A stretch of 64,000 bases of DNA from Octadecabacter sp. SW4 (GTDB lineage: Bacteria > Pseudomonadota > Alphaproteobacteria > Rhodobacterales > Rhodobacteraceae). How positions within the stretch are numbered: the stretch's first letter is position 1; the number at the start of each line of letters is the position of its first letter. The translations under genes were made by a program, and so were the position numbers. Where the stretch lies: assembly GCF_008065155.1 (NCBI RefSeq), contig NZ_CP042819.1, positions 1,054,001 to 1,118,000 on the forward strand. The letters are read 5' to 3'. Of the stretch, positions 1-8,796 are shown piece by piece. Below the pieces are notes generated by a model. The model was not told where the DNA came from. It worked only from the letters and a program-made list of their open reading frames with translations, and searched no databases.

Positions 1-320
1 AGCCGTAGCGGCGGGGTATCCCCAAGATGCAAGTTGTCATAGACCGCCCCCAGGGGTTCGAATTCCATGGGTGTATGCGTCAGCCAATCAAGCATCCCCC
101 GCTCCCGGTCCTCTGGGGCAAGACAGCCAAGATAGTGGATGCCGACGTCCCAGGAAAAGCCCTCACGAGAGAAGCTGTGGGTGAGACCGCCCAAGGTTTT
201 GTACTGCTCAAGGAGCAAGACCTTGTGGCCCGTTTTGGACAGTGCGGCCGCCGCGGTCATGCCCCCCATGCCCGAGCCGATTACGATTGCGTCCCATTCC
301 TTGTCATTAGTCTGTGCCAT
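1..320 (-). CDS. FAD-dependent oxidoreductase, CrtI/phytoene-desaturase-like (3' end outside window)
   Basis: The first 106 codons read inward from an ATG at 320. Near the N-terminus is a dinucleotide-binding Rossmann motif (VIGSGMGGMTAAAAL), followed about 20 residues later by LLEQ and GGLTHSF. This is the start pattern of the phytoene desaturase / carotenoid isomerase / retinol saturase flavoprotein group. The substrate cannot be told from this part. The start overlaps the end of the upstream SnoaL-like gene by 14 bp, so the two are probably co-transcribed and translationally coupled. The family call is firm; the exact reaction is open because the C-terminal substrate domain lies outside the window. 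Confidence 0.8.
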   Translation of the reverse strand, partial: MAQTNDKEWDAIVIGSGMGGMTAAAALSKTGHKVLLLEQYKTLGGLTHSFSREGFSWDVGIHYLGCLAPEDRERGMLDWLTHTPMEFEPLGAVYDNLHLGDTPPLR

Positions 321-702
321 TCTTAACCTCCGTTGGCTGACTGGGCACGATGTCCCAAACCTCAACAATCCGACCGTCCATGATGCGCCAAACCACCACC
401 ACATCGACCGTGACCGTTCGGTCATCGAAGGTCAGCGAATTTCGGGACTGAACGACGACCAACTCCTTGCCGACGGGCACCGCCGACACCGGCTCAATCC
501 GAAACGTGCCATGCGACTTCTTGGCAAGTGCCGCAAAGAACGCGCGGATGCCCTCTGGCCCTACATGGTCGCCCTGCAAGTCAGGCAGGTTTGGATTGAA
601 ATAGTGAAGGACGGCGTCTTCGGCGAACAGATGAGCCGATGCCGCCATATTGCGACGATCGAGTTGTTCCAGCAGCGCAAGATTTGGGTGTATCACAGTC
701 AT
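307..702 (-). CDS. SnoaL-like / NTF2-fold protein
   Basis: This 131-residue protein has the layout of the SnoaL/NTF2-like cone fold. An N-terminal helix pair (LLEQLDRRNMAASAHLF) leads into FAEDAVLHYFNP, then a glycine-containing turn (GPEGIRAFFAAL), and the long final strands (VDVVVVWRIMDGRIVEVWD) close the barrel. Members include polyketide cyclases, isomerases and many binding proteins, so no reaction can be named. Its ATG overlaps a TGA of the decayed metallo-hydrolase upstream (ATGA), and it overlaps the oxidoreductase downstream by 14 bp. The three therefore look like one old operon for a small-molecule redox pathway. Confidence 0.8.
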   Translation of the reverse strand: MTVIHPNLALLEQLDRRNMAASAHLFAEDAVLHYFNPNLPDLQGDHVGPEGIRAFFAALAKKSHGTFRIEPVSAVPVGKELVVVQSRNSLTFDDRTVTVDVVVVWRIMDGRIVEVWDIVPSQPTEVKNGTD

Positions 703-985
703 CGCTTTTCCTTATCGATGTCAAACAGGCGGCCCGTCGCGTGCAAAAGGGCGCCCCGGCGCGCGGGTCATGAGAGTCCACGATCACAAGGCCGGGCAGG
801 GGCTCTTTCAACCGGCGGACTTTTTCGAATATGGCAGGCGATGTTCCCTTGTTGCCCATCCCGGCCACAACGCCCTGTTCAATCAAACCCGCTTCATAGG
901 TCAGGTCGCCTACAAGAAGGATCGGGTTTGATGCTGCTGTCTGTGTGACGGGCATGATGTGCCCCTTTGATAAGATCAGACCCGT
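699..985 (-). pseudogene. Decayed metallo-beta-lactamase-fold hydrolase (AHL-lactonase-like C-terminal remnant)
   Basis: Reading left from about 985, one frame gives a GH(I)MP-like element, then NPILLVGDLTYEAG and VIVDSHDPRAG. These match the GHTPG, GD and (G)HDP segments at the end of N-acyl-homoserine-lactonase-type MBL proteins. The frame then runs on without a natural end, while the +2 frame gives a plausible C-terminus (LLHATGRLFDIDKEKR) whose TGA forms an ATGA overlap with the next gene. Restoring one G in the run near 757-762 joins the two. The N-terminal half with the HxHxDH motif is absent, because the 2TM gene ends at 1020. I therefore call it a truncated, frameshifted remnant. The lactonase-like subfamily is an inference. 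Confidence 0.6.
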
Positions 986-1019
986 CCAATTCGCGAGGCG
1001 ATCAGGACGACGAATACCG

Positions 1020-1295
1020 TCAAGGACGCGCTCGGGATTTGCCCATTTCTTTCTCGATCATCTTTTCGGTCACGGTGAACCGACCTGGAAACACAAAGAC
1101 AAACGCGGCATGGATTACCACAGCGATACCCCAGCCAAACATTGGCCAGTGGAACCAGATTGTGCCTGCGGAGGTCATGAAATTGATAACCGCGAGGAAC
1201 AGAATGACGGCAACATAGACCGACAAATGCGTGTAGAATCCCATCTTGACTTCAACACGTTCCTTCGCTGACCGATAGGCTTCAGAATTCTCCAT
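1020..1295 (-). CDS. 2TM domain-containing small membrane protein
   Basis: This 91-residue protein resembles the 2TM domain family (PF13239): a charged N-terminus with RSAKERVEVKMGFYTHL, a first membrane helix (YVAVILFLAVINF), a short loop with FHWPMFGWG, a second helix (AVVIHAAFVFVF) and a basic or acidic tail (EKMIEKEMGK). In some proteins this module sits in front of histidine kinases; here it stands alone. A GGAGAAGA ribosome site precedes the ATG. It heads the short minus-strand operon that runs into the decayed metallo-hydrolase. The function is unknown. Confidence 0.8.
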   Translation of the reverse strand: MENSEAYRSAKERVEVKMGFYTHLSVYVAVILFLAVINFMTSAGTIWFHWPMFGWGIAVVIHAAFVFVFPGRFTVTEKMIEKEMGKSRARP

Positions 1296-1434
1296 AAATC
1301 TTCTCCATCAGGATTTCTTGATCAGTCAATTCTAACAGATAGCGGGATTTCCAGCGTTGACGCCGATCAATGTGCCTTGCTTGGTTGGGTGTATCATTTG
1401 ACTATCAAATGCCCCCAAGGATGGAGGAACGTCG

Positions 1435-2241
1435 ATGCCCGGAAGGCCCAACCCGCTTAGTGAAATGGGCGCTCTGGACAAAGTAGTTGTCCAAAAGGAT
1501 GAGCGCCCGAACCCATCATTCGAGACGTCCGCGCTGCCTGGATTCAAGAAGACCGTTCAGGGACGGCGGGCCATTCGCAAATTCGACGGTGAACCAATAC
1601 CCGAAGGCACCATGCGCGATTGTCTTCGCGACGCGATCCTGGCGCCCAGTGCGTCAAACCTTCAGAGCTATGAGCTCTACTGGGTGCGCGACAAAGGTAA
1701 GCAAACGCGACTTGCCGAACTCTGTCTTGATCAACCGGGTGCCACGACGGCGGGGGAGTTGGTGGTCATCGTCTCTCGCGTCGATCTTTGGAAATCCCAT
1801 CTGAAAAAACTGACTGACATCATGACCGAGAATGGCCAAAAACCGCTCCAGGGGGCGGTCCGCGACTATTACGAAAAGATCGTTCCGATGCTGATGAAGA
1901 CGGATCGCTTCGGCTTTCACAACCTCAAACGTCGACTCATGTTTTGGTATCGAGGGAAAAGTGTGCCGACCGTGCACGAGCCTGTCACACGGGCGGACCA
2001 CCGCATTTACGGCCACATCCAGGCGGCCCTTGCGGCGGAAAACCTGATGCTGTCGCTTGCGGCGCATGGATACGAATCCTGTCCGATGAGTGGCGTCGAT
2101 AAACGTGGCATTGCTGCGTTACTGGGGCTGCCGTCAACCGCGGAGGTCACAATGGTCGTCTGTGCGGGGCGCGGCACACCAGAAGGCTTGCTCAGCGCGC
2201 GGACACGACTCCCGTTTGGTGACCTGGTCACGGAAGTCTAG
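1435..2241 (+). CDS. Nitroreductase family FMN-dependent oxidoreductase
   Basis: A 268-residue member of the nitroreductase fold. After an unusual extension of about 35 residues comes the FMN-phosphate motif GRRAIRKFDGEPIP, then ILAPSASNLQSYELYWV (the second FMN loop), and near the end YESCPMSGVDKRGIAALLGLP and VCAGRGTPEG, which fit the C-terminal half of the family. Such enzymes use NAD(P)H to reduce nitro compounds, quinones or flavins in the cytoplasm; the natural substrate here is unknown. The ATG is preceded by a clear GGAGG. The gene is divergent from the 2TM operon and is followed immediately by a membrane protein gene. Confidence 0.88.
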   Translation: MPGRPNPLSEMGALDKVVVQKDERPNPSFETSALPGFKKTVQGRRAIRKFDGEPIPEGTMRDCLRDAILAPSASNLQSYELYWVRDKGKQTRLAELCLDQPGATTAGELVVIVSRVDLWKSHLKKLTDIMTENGQKPLQGAVRDYYEKIVPMLMKTDRFGFHNLKRRLMFWYRGKSVPTVHEPVTRADHRIYGHIQAALAAENLMLSLAAHGYESCPMSGVDKRGIAALLGLPSTAEVTMVVCAGRGTPEGLLSARTRLPFGDLVTEV

Positions 2242-2316
2242 GTGACAACAGCCCTTCCGGCGGCCGCCAGAAGCCAGAGAGACGCCCGCCGACGCATGAC
2301 ACAAAAGGAGGCCGAG

Positions 2317-2835
2317 ATGCCGCGGATGTTCTGGGTCGTCTTCGTCGGCATGCTTGCAGCGTGGTTTGCGATGAACTTTTGGACCGCTCCGCGGATTGAA
2401 GAATTGGCCGGGGGATTACGCCTGCTTGACATGCGGTTCACAGGCTATTCCTTTGACGAAGCGCAACGCTTCTTGGTTGTAATTGGCGAAGAGGGCGTTT
2501 CGCTATACCTCGGGTGGCAGCTTTGGCTTGACATGATTTTCCCTCCCCTCTTGGGTGCCGTCTTGTTCATGTCCTATCGCAGGCTTTTCCCCGGTTTTTC
2601 GGGACTTGCAATCGGCACACTTTCGCTGACATTTGTCGTGGTGGATTACCTGGAAAACTTCGCAATAGCCGAGATGTTACGGACCGGGCCGGATGCTTTG
2701 ACACCAGCGATGGTGTTGACGGCCGACCAGTGGACGACCGCCAAATGGAGCTTGGCGCTGGGCGGTCTTGTGACCTTGATCGTTGGCATCGGCCTGCGCC
2801 TGGGCATCAGGTTCAAACGGTTTGCGTCAAGATGA
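2317..2835 (+). CDS. Hypothetical integral membrane protein (about four TM segments)
   Basis: A 172-residue protein with hydrophobic segments near residues 4-22, 62-82, 88-108 and 143-163, and short polar loops. I chose the ATG at 2317 because AAGGAGG lies five bases upstream. An in-frame GTG at 2242 and an ATG at 2296 would add a basic, poorly preceded leader. No family is recognised. It follows the nitroreductase on the same strand with a short gap and may be co-transcribed with it. Confidence 0.7.
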   Translation: MPRMFWVVFVGMLAAWFAMNFWTAPRIEELAGGLRLLDMRFTGYSFDEAQRFLVVIGEEGVSLYLGWQLWLDMIFPPLLGAVLFMSYRRLFPGFSGLAIGTLSLTFVVVDYLENFAIAEMLRTGPDALTPAMVLTADQWTTAKWSLALGGLVTLIVGIGLRLGIRFKRFASR

Positions 2836-3198
2836 TCGTCAGGGTCCGGTCAAGCGGTCAGTTGAACGACGCCTGCGGTGACGCTGGTCAAATGGCGAGC
2901 AAGGCCAAGCGCGCAACGTTTGGCTTGCAGCAAATCTGGCGGCGTGCGCTCAAGCCTTTTCTGTCGGCGGAGCGGAAGGTCAACGGGTCCGGGACAGAGG
3001 ACGCGCAGCGCCAGCCGGTGGTGCGGTGTGCATTGGCGGCGCCGCGAAATTCCAGTCGATGCGACAACATGCGATCCGTTCTTCAACCAATCGCGGCTTT
3101 CCTGTGGATCGAAGCCATTGGCGCTTGCCGTAGCATCGATCAAAGTGGGCCCAAAGCAGAAATCCGGCCTGCCGTGTCGCCAGCCAATCAGTCAAAGG
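2836..3198. other. Gene-poor interval between membrane protein and HI0933-type flavoprotein
   Basis: About 360 bases lie between two convergent genes. Both strands contain open stretches, but none has a credible ribosome site, a recognisable motif or normal codon use. The interval may be the remains of an older gene. I see no RNA gene, terminator or repeat in it. Confidence 0.5.
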
Positions 3199-4383
3199 CT
3201 ATTTGCTGTTGCCCGCAATCGCCACGCCTACGGCCCAGCCTGACGACCATGCCCACTGGAAATTATAGCCCCCCAGCCAGCCCGTCACATCCACAGCTTC
3301 GCCAATGAAATAAAGGCCCGGCACGGTCTTGGCCTCCATCGTTTGGGATGACAGCCCTTCGGTATCCACCCCGCCAAGGGTCACTTCGGCGGTGCGATAG
3401 CCTTCGGTGCCGGTGGGGCGCAGTTCCCAGTTTTCCAGCCGGTCGCACAGGTCGCGCAGCAGCGCATCACTTGCATCGGCAAGATTGCCATCAAGGGGCA
3501 GGGCCGGGGCAAGGTAGTCCACCAGCCGCGCGGGCAGATGCTGGGCCAGCACTGTTTTCAGCGCCTTGCGGCCCGCGACCTGCCGCTGGTCGCGCAGGGT
3601 GTCAAACAACGCACCATCGGGGATCAGGTTGACATTGATCGGCGCGCCGTCAGTCCAGTAGCTCGAGATTTGCAGCATCGCCGGGCCCGATAGCCCGCGA
3701 TGGGTAAACAACATCGCCTCGTCAAAGGGCGGGCCATCGGCCCTTGCGCGCACGGGTGTGGCAAGGCCCGACAGCGGCGCGAAGGGATTGTCGGAAAAGG
3801 TAAAGGGCACAAGGGCGGCGCGCGTATCCGTCACTGCCAGCCCGAATTGGCGGGCGATATCATAGGCAAGGCCCGTCGCGCCCATCTTGGGGATGGATTT
3901 ACCGCCGCAGGCAACGATTACGTGGCGCGGGGTCAGGGTGTGCAGCGTGCCGTCCTGTTTGATCACGGCGCGAAACCCGCTGTCGGTTTTCGCAAGATCC
4001 AGCAGCGATGTGCGCAGTCGCAACTGCGCGCCTACCGCGGCCATTTCGGCCTGCAACATCGCGATGATATCCTTGGCGGAATTATCACAAAACAACTGGC
4101 CCAGCGTCTTTTCGTGCCACGGAATGGCATGCCGCGCGATCAGATCAAGGAAATCCCACTGGCTATAGCGTGTCAGCGCCGATTTGGCGAAATGCGGGTT
4201 CCGCGATAGGAAATGCGCCGCCCCGCAGCCTATATTGGTAAAGTTGCAGCGCCCGCCGCCGGAAATACGGATTTTCTCGCCTGCGGATTTGGCGTGATCG
4301 ATCACCACGACACCGCGCCCCGCATGGGCGGCGGCCATCATGCCTGCCGCTCCGGCCCCGATAATGAGCGTTTCACATTCCAT
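3199..4383 (-). CDS. HI0933/BaiN (YhiN)-family flavoprotein
   Basis: A 394-residue FAD protein with all the family marks: LIIGAGAAGMMAAAHAG at the N-terminus (FAD ADP-binding), GEKIRISGGGRCNFTN around residue 35-50 (the HI0933 signature), VIVACGGKSIPKMGATG in the middle, THRGLSGPAMLQIS, and the C-terminal FAD-closing block (PGLYFIGEAVDVTGWLGGYNFQWAWSSG). Characterised relatives include a bile-acid-type enoyl reductase, but most, including housekeeping YhiN, lack a defined substrate. The gene is divergent from ftsW across about 160 bp that holds a palindromic repeat. Confidence 0.9.
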   Translation of the reverse strand: MECETLIIGAGAAGMMAAAHAGRGVVVIDHAKSAGEKIRISGGGRCNFTNIGCGAAHFLSRNPHFAKSALTRYSQWDFLDLIARHAIPWHEKTLGQLFCDNSAKDIIAMLQAEMAAVGAQLRLRTSLLDLAKTDSGFRAVIKQDGTLHTLTPRHVIVACGGKSIPKMGATGLAYDIARQFGLAVTDTRAALVPFTFSDNPFAPLSGLATPVRARADGPPFDEAMLFTHRGLSGPAMLQISSYWTDGAPINVNLIPDGALFDTLRDQRQVAGRKALKTVLAQHLPARLVDYLAPALPLDGNLADASDALLRDLCDRLENWELRPTGTEGYRTAEVTLGGVDTEGLSSQTMEAKTVPGLYFIGEAVDVTGWLGGYNFQWAWSSGWAVGVAIAGNSK

Positions 4384-4431
4384 GCGCGTGGGGTGCCTTG
4401 GAACGCCCCCAAGCGCAAGAGGTATGGTAAT

Positions 4432-4452
4432 GTGCGTTTCAACGCACCTTAC
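4432..4452 (+). repeat. Dispersed palindrome unit (variant stem GTGCGT/ACGCAC)
   Basis: The unit reads GTGCGT, a four-base loop, then ACGCAC followed by CTTAC. It has the same layout as the GTGGGT/ACCCAC units elsewhere in the window, with paired changes on both sides of the stem. It lies in the divergent baiN-ftsW intergenic region. Confidence 0.65.
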
Positions 4453-4545
4453 ACCTTATTTCTCTGGAAACGCTGGGCATTTGCCGTTAGGGTTGCAATC
4501 AGACCCGGCAAACGGGCGATGTTGAGGCAAGTTGGCGGTATCCAA

Positions 4546-5712
4546 ATGACCGAGATGGTATTCGGGGCAGTGCCCGTTCGCGCAGGCGATCCTGTTCTTC
4601 CGCGCTGGTGGCGCACAATTGATCGCTGGACCCTGTCCTGTGTTCTGGTCCTGTTCGGGATCGGGCTGTTGCTGGGGCTGGCCTCGTCGCCGCCCCTGGC
4701 CGCCAGAAATGGGCTGGAGCCGTTCTATTACGTGCAAAGACAGGCGTTTTTCGGCGGCATTGCCATCATCGCGATGTTCATCACCTCGATGCTGTCGCCG
4801 CAGTTGGTGCGGCGCTTGGCGGTGCTGGGGTTCATGGCGGCATTCGTCGCATTGATTCTTTTGCCGGTGTTTGGCACCGACTATGGCAAGGGCGCTGTGC
4901 GCTGGTATTCGCTCGGGTTCGCCTCGGTCCAGCCATCGGAGTTTCTCAAGCCCGGCTTTGTGGTCGTGGCGGCGTGGTTCATGGCCGCGTCACAGGAATT
5001 GGGCGGCCCTCCGGGCAAGTCCTATTCGTTTTTCCTTGTGATTGTGATCGTCGGATTTCTGGCGATGCAGCCTGATTTCGGACAGGCCGCGCTTGTGCTG
5101 TTTGCCTGGGGTGTGATGTATTTCGTGGCTGGCGCGCCGATTTTGCTGCTGTTGGTGCTGGCTGGCATGGTCGTGTTTGCGGGTATGTTTTTCTATGCCA
5201 CATCCGAACACTTTGCCCGCCGTATCGACGGGTTCCTCTCGCCCGACCTGGACCCCAGAACGCAGCTGGGCTACGCCACCGACGCGATCCGCGAGGGCGG
5301 CTTTTTCGGCGTCGGCGTCGGCGAGGGGCAGGTGAAATGGTCGCTGCCTGATGCGCACACGGATTTCATCATCGCCGTGGCGGCCGAAGAATACGGGCTG
5401 ATCTGCGTCCTGCTGATCATCGCGCTTTATACGACGATTGTCGTGCGGTCGCTGATGCGGCTGATGAAGGAACGCGATCCGTTCATCCGCCTGGCGGGAA
5501 CGGGGCTGGCCTGCATCTTTGGCGTGCAGGCGATGATCAACATGGCCGTGGCCGTGCGTCTTTTGCCCGCCAAGGGCATGACCCTCCCGTTTGTCAGCTA
5601 CGGCGGCAGTTCGGTGATCGCGTCGGGGATTGCCGTGGGCATGTTGCTGGCCTTTACCCGCACCCGCCCGCAAGGCGAAATCGGCGATATCCTGATGCGG
5701 CGGGGGCGGTAA
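4546..5712 (+). CDS. ftsW: FtsW, lipid II polymerase of the divisome (SEDS family)
   Basis: A 388-residue SEDS glycosyltransferase with about ten membrane segments. It polymerises lipid II into glycan strands at the septum with the class B penicillin-binding protein FtsI, which is not in this window. Visible marks are WYSLGFASVQPSEFLKP in the middle, the extracytoplasmic loop PDAHTDFIIAVAAEEYG and the C-terminal LPAKGMTLPFVSYGGSS. I start at MTEMVFG (ATG 4546), which resembles relatives; the open frame extends further upstream but crosses the palindrome. It opens the murein block here. The gene before it is the divergent flavoprotein, so murD and the earlier dcw genes are not adjacent. Confidence 0.95.
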   Translation: MTEMVFGAVPVRAGDPVLPRWWRTIDRWTLSCVLVLFGIGLLLGLASSPPLAARNGLEPFYYVQRQAFFGGIAIIAMFITSMLSPQLVRRLAVLGFMAAFVALILLPVFGTDYGKGAVRWYSLGFASVQPSEFLKPGFVVVAAWFMAASQELGGPPGKSYSFFLVIVIVGFLAMQPDFGQAALVLFAWGVMYFVAGAPILLLLVLAGMVVFAGMFFYATSEHFARRIDGFLSPDLDPRTQLGYATDAIREGGFFGVGVGEGQVKWSLPDAHTDFIIAVAAEEYGLICVLLIIALYTTIVVRSLMRLMKERDPFIRLAGTGLACIFGVQAMINMAVAVRLLPAKGMTLPFVSYGGSSVIASGIAVGMLLAFTRTRPQGEIGDILMRRGR

Positions 5713-5729
5713 AATGCGGTCTGGCGGGC

Positions 5730-5780
5730 GTGGGTCACGACCCACCTTACGGGGCAAGGTAACGTGGGTCACGACCCACG
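5730..5780. repeat. Inverted pair of dispersed palindromes between ftsW and murG
   Basis: The first unit (5730-5750) is GTGGGT-CACG-ACCCAC followed by CTTAC. The second (about 5756-5780) is the same motif in the opposite orientation, beginning GGTAAC and ending ACCCACG. The pair starts 18 bases after the ftsW stop and ends 14 bases before murG. Each unit can form a perfect hairpin and the two can also pair with each other, a REP/BIME-like layout. Confidence 0.85.
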
Positions 5781-5793
5781 CGCCGATGGCACC

Positions 5794-6921
5794 ATGAAGG
5801 ACGCGCCCCTGATCGTCATCGCCGCCGGTGGCACCGGCGGTCACATGTTTCCCGCCCAGGCCGTCGCCGAGGCGATGCTGGCCAAAGGCTGGCGCGTGAC
5901 CCTGTCCACGGACAAGCGCGGCGCGCGCTACACAGGCGCATTCCCCAGTGCCGTCGCCATCAAGCAGGTGCGCAGCGCCACCTTTGCGCGCGGCGGCGCG
6001 GGTGCCAAACTGGCCGTGCCGTTCCGGATACTGGGCGGCGTTTTTGCGGCGATCTGGCGCACCTTTCGCGACCGCCCCGCCGTTGTCGTGGGCTTTGGCG
6101 GCTACCCCAGCATCCCTGCTGTCACCGCCGCCTGGGTGCTGCGCGTGCCGGTAATGATCCACGAACAAAACGGCGTGTTGGGCCGCGTGAACCGTCTGTT
6201 CGCCAAGCGCGTGAACACGGTCGCTTGTGGCACATGGCCGACCACTTTGCCCGATGGGGTGACCGGCATCCACACCGGCAACCCGGTGCGCGCCGCGGTG
6301 CTGGACCGTGCAGGCGCGGGCTATATTCCGCCGGGTGATTATCCCATGTCGATCCTCGTGATGGGTGGCAGTCAGGGCGCACGTATCCTGTCCGATATCG
6401 TCCCGCCTGCAATCAGCGCCCTGCCCGAAAATATCCGCCGCAACGTCCGTGTCGCCCATCAGGCGCGCGACGAAGACCTGATGCGTGTCGCGACCTATTA
6501 CGCCGATGAATGTATCGCCGCCGACGTGGACACCTTTTTCACCGATGTCCCCAGCCGTATGGCCGATGCGCAGCTGGTGATCAGCCGCGCAGGCGCGAGC
6601 AGCGTGGCCGATATCAGCATCATCGGCCGCCCCGCGATCCTTGTGCCTTATGCCGCCGCGACGGGCGATCACCAAACCGCCAATGCCCGCCAGCTGGCGG
6701 ATGCAGACGCGGCCATTCTGGTCCCTGAAACCCAGCTTGAGGTCGACAGCCTCAGCCAACAGATCGCCAGCGTCTTGGGCCAGCCGGATGTGGCAACAAC
6801 GATGGCGAATGCCGCCCTGTCCTGTGGTGTGCCAGACGCAACTGACCGACTTGTGGCGCTGATTGATGACGTCGCTGGCCTGGCCGCCCCCGACACCGAA
6901 AACACGAAAGACGAGGCATGA
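5794..6921 (+). CDS. murG: MurG, UDP-GlcNAc:undecaprenyl-PP-MurNAc-pentapeptide GlcNAc transferase
   Basis: A 375-residue GT28 enzyme that makes lipid II from lipid I on the inner face of the membrane. It has the glycine-rich loop [15 protein letters not shown] at the N-terminus, the second loop FGGYPSIPA around residue 100, the membrane/acceptor patch [13 protein letters not shown], the nucleotide-domain loop [12 protein letters not shown] and the donor-binding [11 protein letters not shown]. The ATG at 5794 fits the family start. An earlier in-frame GTG at 5764 lies inside the palindrome pair and is less likely. The gene ends in an ATGA overlap with murC. Confidence 0.96.
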   Translation: MKDAPLIVIAAGGTGGHMFPAQAVAEAMLAKGWRVTLSTDKRGARYTGAFPSAVAIKQVRSATFARGGAGAKLAVPFRILGGVFAAIWRTFRDRPAVVVGFGGYPSIPAVTAAWVLRVPVMIHEQNGVLGRVNRLFAKRVNTVACGTWPTTLPDGVTGIHTGNPVRAAVLDRAGAGYIPPGDYPMSILVMGGSQGARILSDIVPPAISALPENIRRNVRVAHQARDEDLMRVATYYADECIAADVDTFFTDVPSRMADAQLVISRAGASSVADISIIGRPAILVPYAAATGDHQTANARQLADADAAILVPETQLEVDSLSQQIASVLGQPDVATTMANAALSCGVPDATDRLVALIDDVAGLAAPDTENTKDEA

Positions 6922-8321
6922 ACGCAGCAACCAAACTTCCCCTCGACGTTGGCCCGATCCATTTTGTCGGAATCGGCGGCATTGGCATGTCGGGCATCGC
7001 CGAAGTGCTGCTCAACCATGGGTATGTGGTGCAGGGGTCCGACCTCAAGACCTCGAAAATCACCGACCGTCTGGCCCGGAACGGCGCGCTGATATTCGAA
7101 GGCCAGCGCGCCGAAAATCTGGACGCTGCCGAAGTGGTGGTGATTTCAAGCGCCATCAAGCCGGGCAATCCCGAACTGGACGAGGCCCGCCGCCGTGGCC
7201 TTCCGGTGGTGCGCCGTGCCGAAATGCTTGCCGAACTGATGCGCCTGAAATCCAACATCGCCGTTGCGGGCACCCACGGCAAGACGACCACCACAACGAT
7301 GATGGCCGAACTGATGGTCGCGGGGCATTTTGACCCGACCGTGATCAACGGCGGGATCATCCATGCTTACGGGTCCAATGCGCGGATGGGGCAGGGCGAA
7401 TGGATGGTGGTCGAGGCGGACGAGTCCGACGGCACCTTCAACCGCTTGCCCGCGACGATCGCGATTGTCACCAATATCGACCCCGAACACATGGAGCACT
7501 GGGGCACCGAAGAAAACCTGCATCGCGGCTTTCTTGATTTCGTGTCCAACATTCCGTTCTACGGGCTGGCCGTCTGCTGCACCGATGATCACGATGTGCA
7601 GGCGCTGGTCGCCAAGATCACCGACCGCCGCGTGGTCACTTACGGGTTCAATGCGCAGGCCGACGTGCGTGCCCAAGGGGTGCACTACAAGGGCGGCGTG
7701 GCGCATTTCGACATCGTCCTGCAAAACGAAGGGGCGGTGATCAAGGGCTGTACGCTGCCCATGCCCGGCGATCACAATGTCAGCAATGCTCTGTCTGCCG
7801 TGGCCGTGGCGCGCCATCTGGGGATGAAACTGGACGAAATCCGTGCCGCGCTGGCCGGTTTTGGCGGGGTTAACCGCCGCTTCACCAAAGTGGGCGAAGT
7901 TGACGGCGTGACGATCATTGACGACTACGGCCATCACCCGACGGAAATTGCCGCCGTGCTCAAGGCCGCGCGCCAATCGAGCGAGGGGCGGGTGATCGCC
8001 GTGCATCAACCGCACCGCTACAGCCGTTTGCACAACCTGTTCGATGACTTCTGCACCTGTTTCAATGACGCAGATGTGGTTGGAATCGCTGATATTTACG
8101 CCGCTGGCGAAGATCCCATTCCGGGCGCAAGCCGCGATGATCTGGTGCAGGGCCTCATTCAGGCGGGCCACCGCGACGCCCGCGCCGTCCCCGATGAGGC
8201 CGCACTGGCGCAACTGGTCCGCGACACCGCCAAACCAGGCGATATGGTCGTCTGCCTGGGGGCCGGCACGATCAGCACCTGGGCCAACGGTTTACCTGCG
8301 GCCCTGAAGGCAAACACATGA
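6918..8321 (+). CDS. murC: MurC, UDP-N-acetylmuramate-L-alanine ligase
   Basis: A 467-residue cytoplasmic Mur ligase that adds L-Ala to UDP-MurNAc using ATP. Domain 1 carries [17 protein letters not shown]. The ATP P-loop [10 protein letters not shown] lies around residue 115-124, [11 protein letters not shown] around residue 160 is the Mg/ATP site, and HPTEIAAVL with HQPHRYSR belongs to the C-terminal domain. Its length matches the family. The start overlaps the murG stop (ATGA), and its own stop overlaps the next small gene the same way. Confidence 0.97.
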   Translation: MNAATKLPLDVGPIHFVGIGGIGMSGIAEVLLNHGYVVQGSDLKTSKITDRLARNGALIFEGQRAENLDAAEVVVISSAIKPGNPELDEARRRGLPVVRRAEMLAELMRLKSNIAVAGTHGKTTTTTMMAELMVAGHFDPTVINGGIIHAYGSNARMGQGEWMVVEADESDGTFNRLPATIAIVTNIDPEHMEHWGTEENLHRGFLDFVSNIPFYGLAVCCTDDHDVQALVAKITDRRVVTYGFNAQADVRAQGVHYKGGVAHFDIVLQNEGAVIKGCTLPMPGDHNVSNALSAVAVARHLGMKLDEIRAALAGFGGVNRRFTKVGEVDGVTIIDDYGHHPTEIAAVLKAARQSSEGRVIAVHQPHRYSRLHNLFDDFCTCFNDADVVGIADIYAAGEDPIPGASRDDLVQGLIQAGHRDARAVPDEAALAQLVRDTAKPGDMVVCLGAGTISTWANGLPAALKANT

Positions 8322-8545
8322 GCTGGGCCTATATCATCGCTGCGGCAGTCGTTCTGACCGGGCTTTTGGCCGTCACCAGACTGTTGCGCCGGATGATGTT
8401 TGCCTTTGCCCTCGCCGCGACCGTTCTTTTGCTGCTCCATATGCAGCAGAACCCGGCCGAAGGCGCGGCGGCACTGGCCGTGATGGGCGGCGGTCTTGGG
8501 TTTGCGTCACCGCTGCGGCGCTTGATCCTGCGGGGGTTCTTATGA
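8318..8545 (+). CDS. Small two-TM protein in the murC-murB interval
   Basis: A 75-residue hydrophobic protein with one helix near residues 4-20 and a second near 25-42, a glycine-rich stretch ([12 protein letters not shown]) and a basic end (LRRLILRG). Four-base overlaps on both sides place it firmly in the murein operon transcript. No family is recognised. Position and coupling support a real gene, perhaps one related to cell-envelope growth. Confidence 0.65.
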   Translation: MSWAYIIAAAVVLTGLLAVTRLLRRMMFAFALAATVLLLLHMQQNPAEGAAALAVMGGGLGFASPLRRLILRGFL

Positions 8546-8796
8546 GCACTGCCATCATTGTGTCGTCGTTCTGGGTGCTGGCCGCGACCGTGGTTGCCTT
8601 CCTGCCCATGCGCTGGCAGATGGTGCCGGGGCTGGCGCTGTTGATCGCGGCCCCTGTGTTGATCATCTGGATCGGCTTGATTCATGGCTGGTGGGTCTCG
8701 GCCCTGGCCTTTGCTGCTTTCGGGTCGATGTTTCGAAACCCGTTGATTTACCTGTTCCGCCGCGCGCGCGGTGAAAGGCCGGAGATCCCGAAATGA
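8542..8796 (+). CDS. DUF2484 family membrane protein (first copy)
   Basis: An 84-residue protein with three hydrophobic helices, VAFLPMRWQMVPG after the first, and FGSMFRNPLIYLFRRARGERPEIPK at the C-terminus. This layout is that of DUF2484, a family I know from Rhodobacterales, where it sits between murC and murB. It overlaps the genes on both sides by four bases. The role is unknown. The second copy directly downstream keeps the same N-terminal MxxSxILxxLWxxxAN-like helix and the terminal R-WPxxYLxR pattern, so the two look like an ancient tandem duplication. Confidence 0.8.
   Translation: MSTAIIVSSFWVLAATVVAFLPMRWQMVPGLALLIAAPVLIIWIGLIHGWWVSALAFAAFGSMFRNPLIYLFRRARGERPEIPK

Noticed and set aside
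2850..3143. Possible small protein or transposase remnant on the minus strand between the membrane protein and flavoprotein genes
   Set aside because: No transposase motif, no ribosome site and no match to a family pattern; kept only as a gene-poor interval.
4990..6930. A 646-codon open frame on the minus strand across ftsW and murG
   Set aside because: It lies antisense to two clear murein genes, is rich in His/Arg/Gln as expected of high-GC shadow frames, and has no family pattern.
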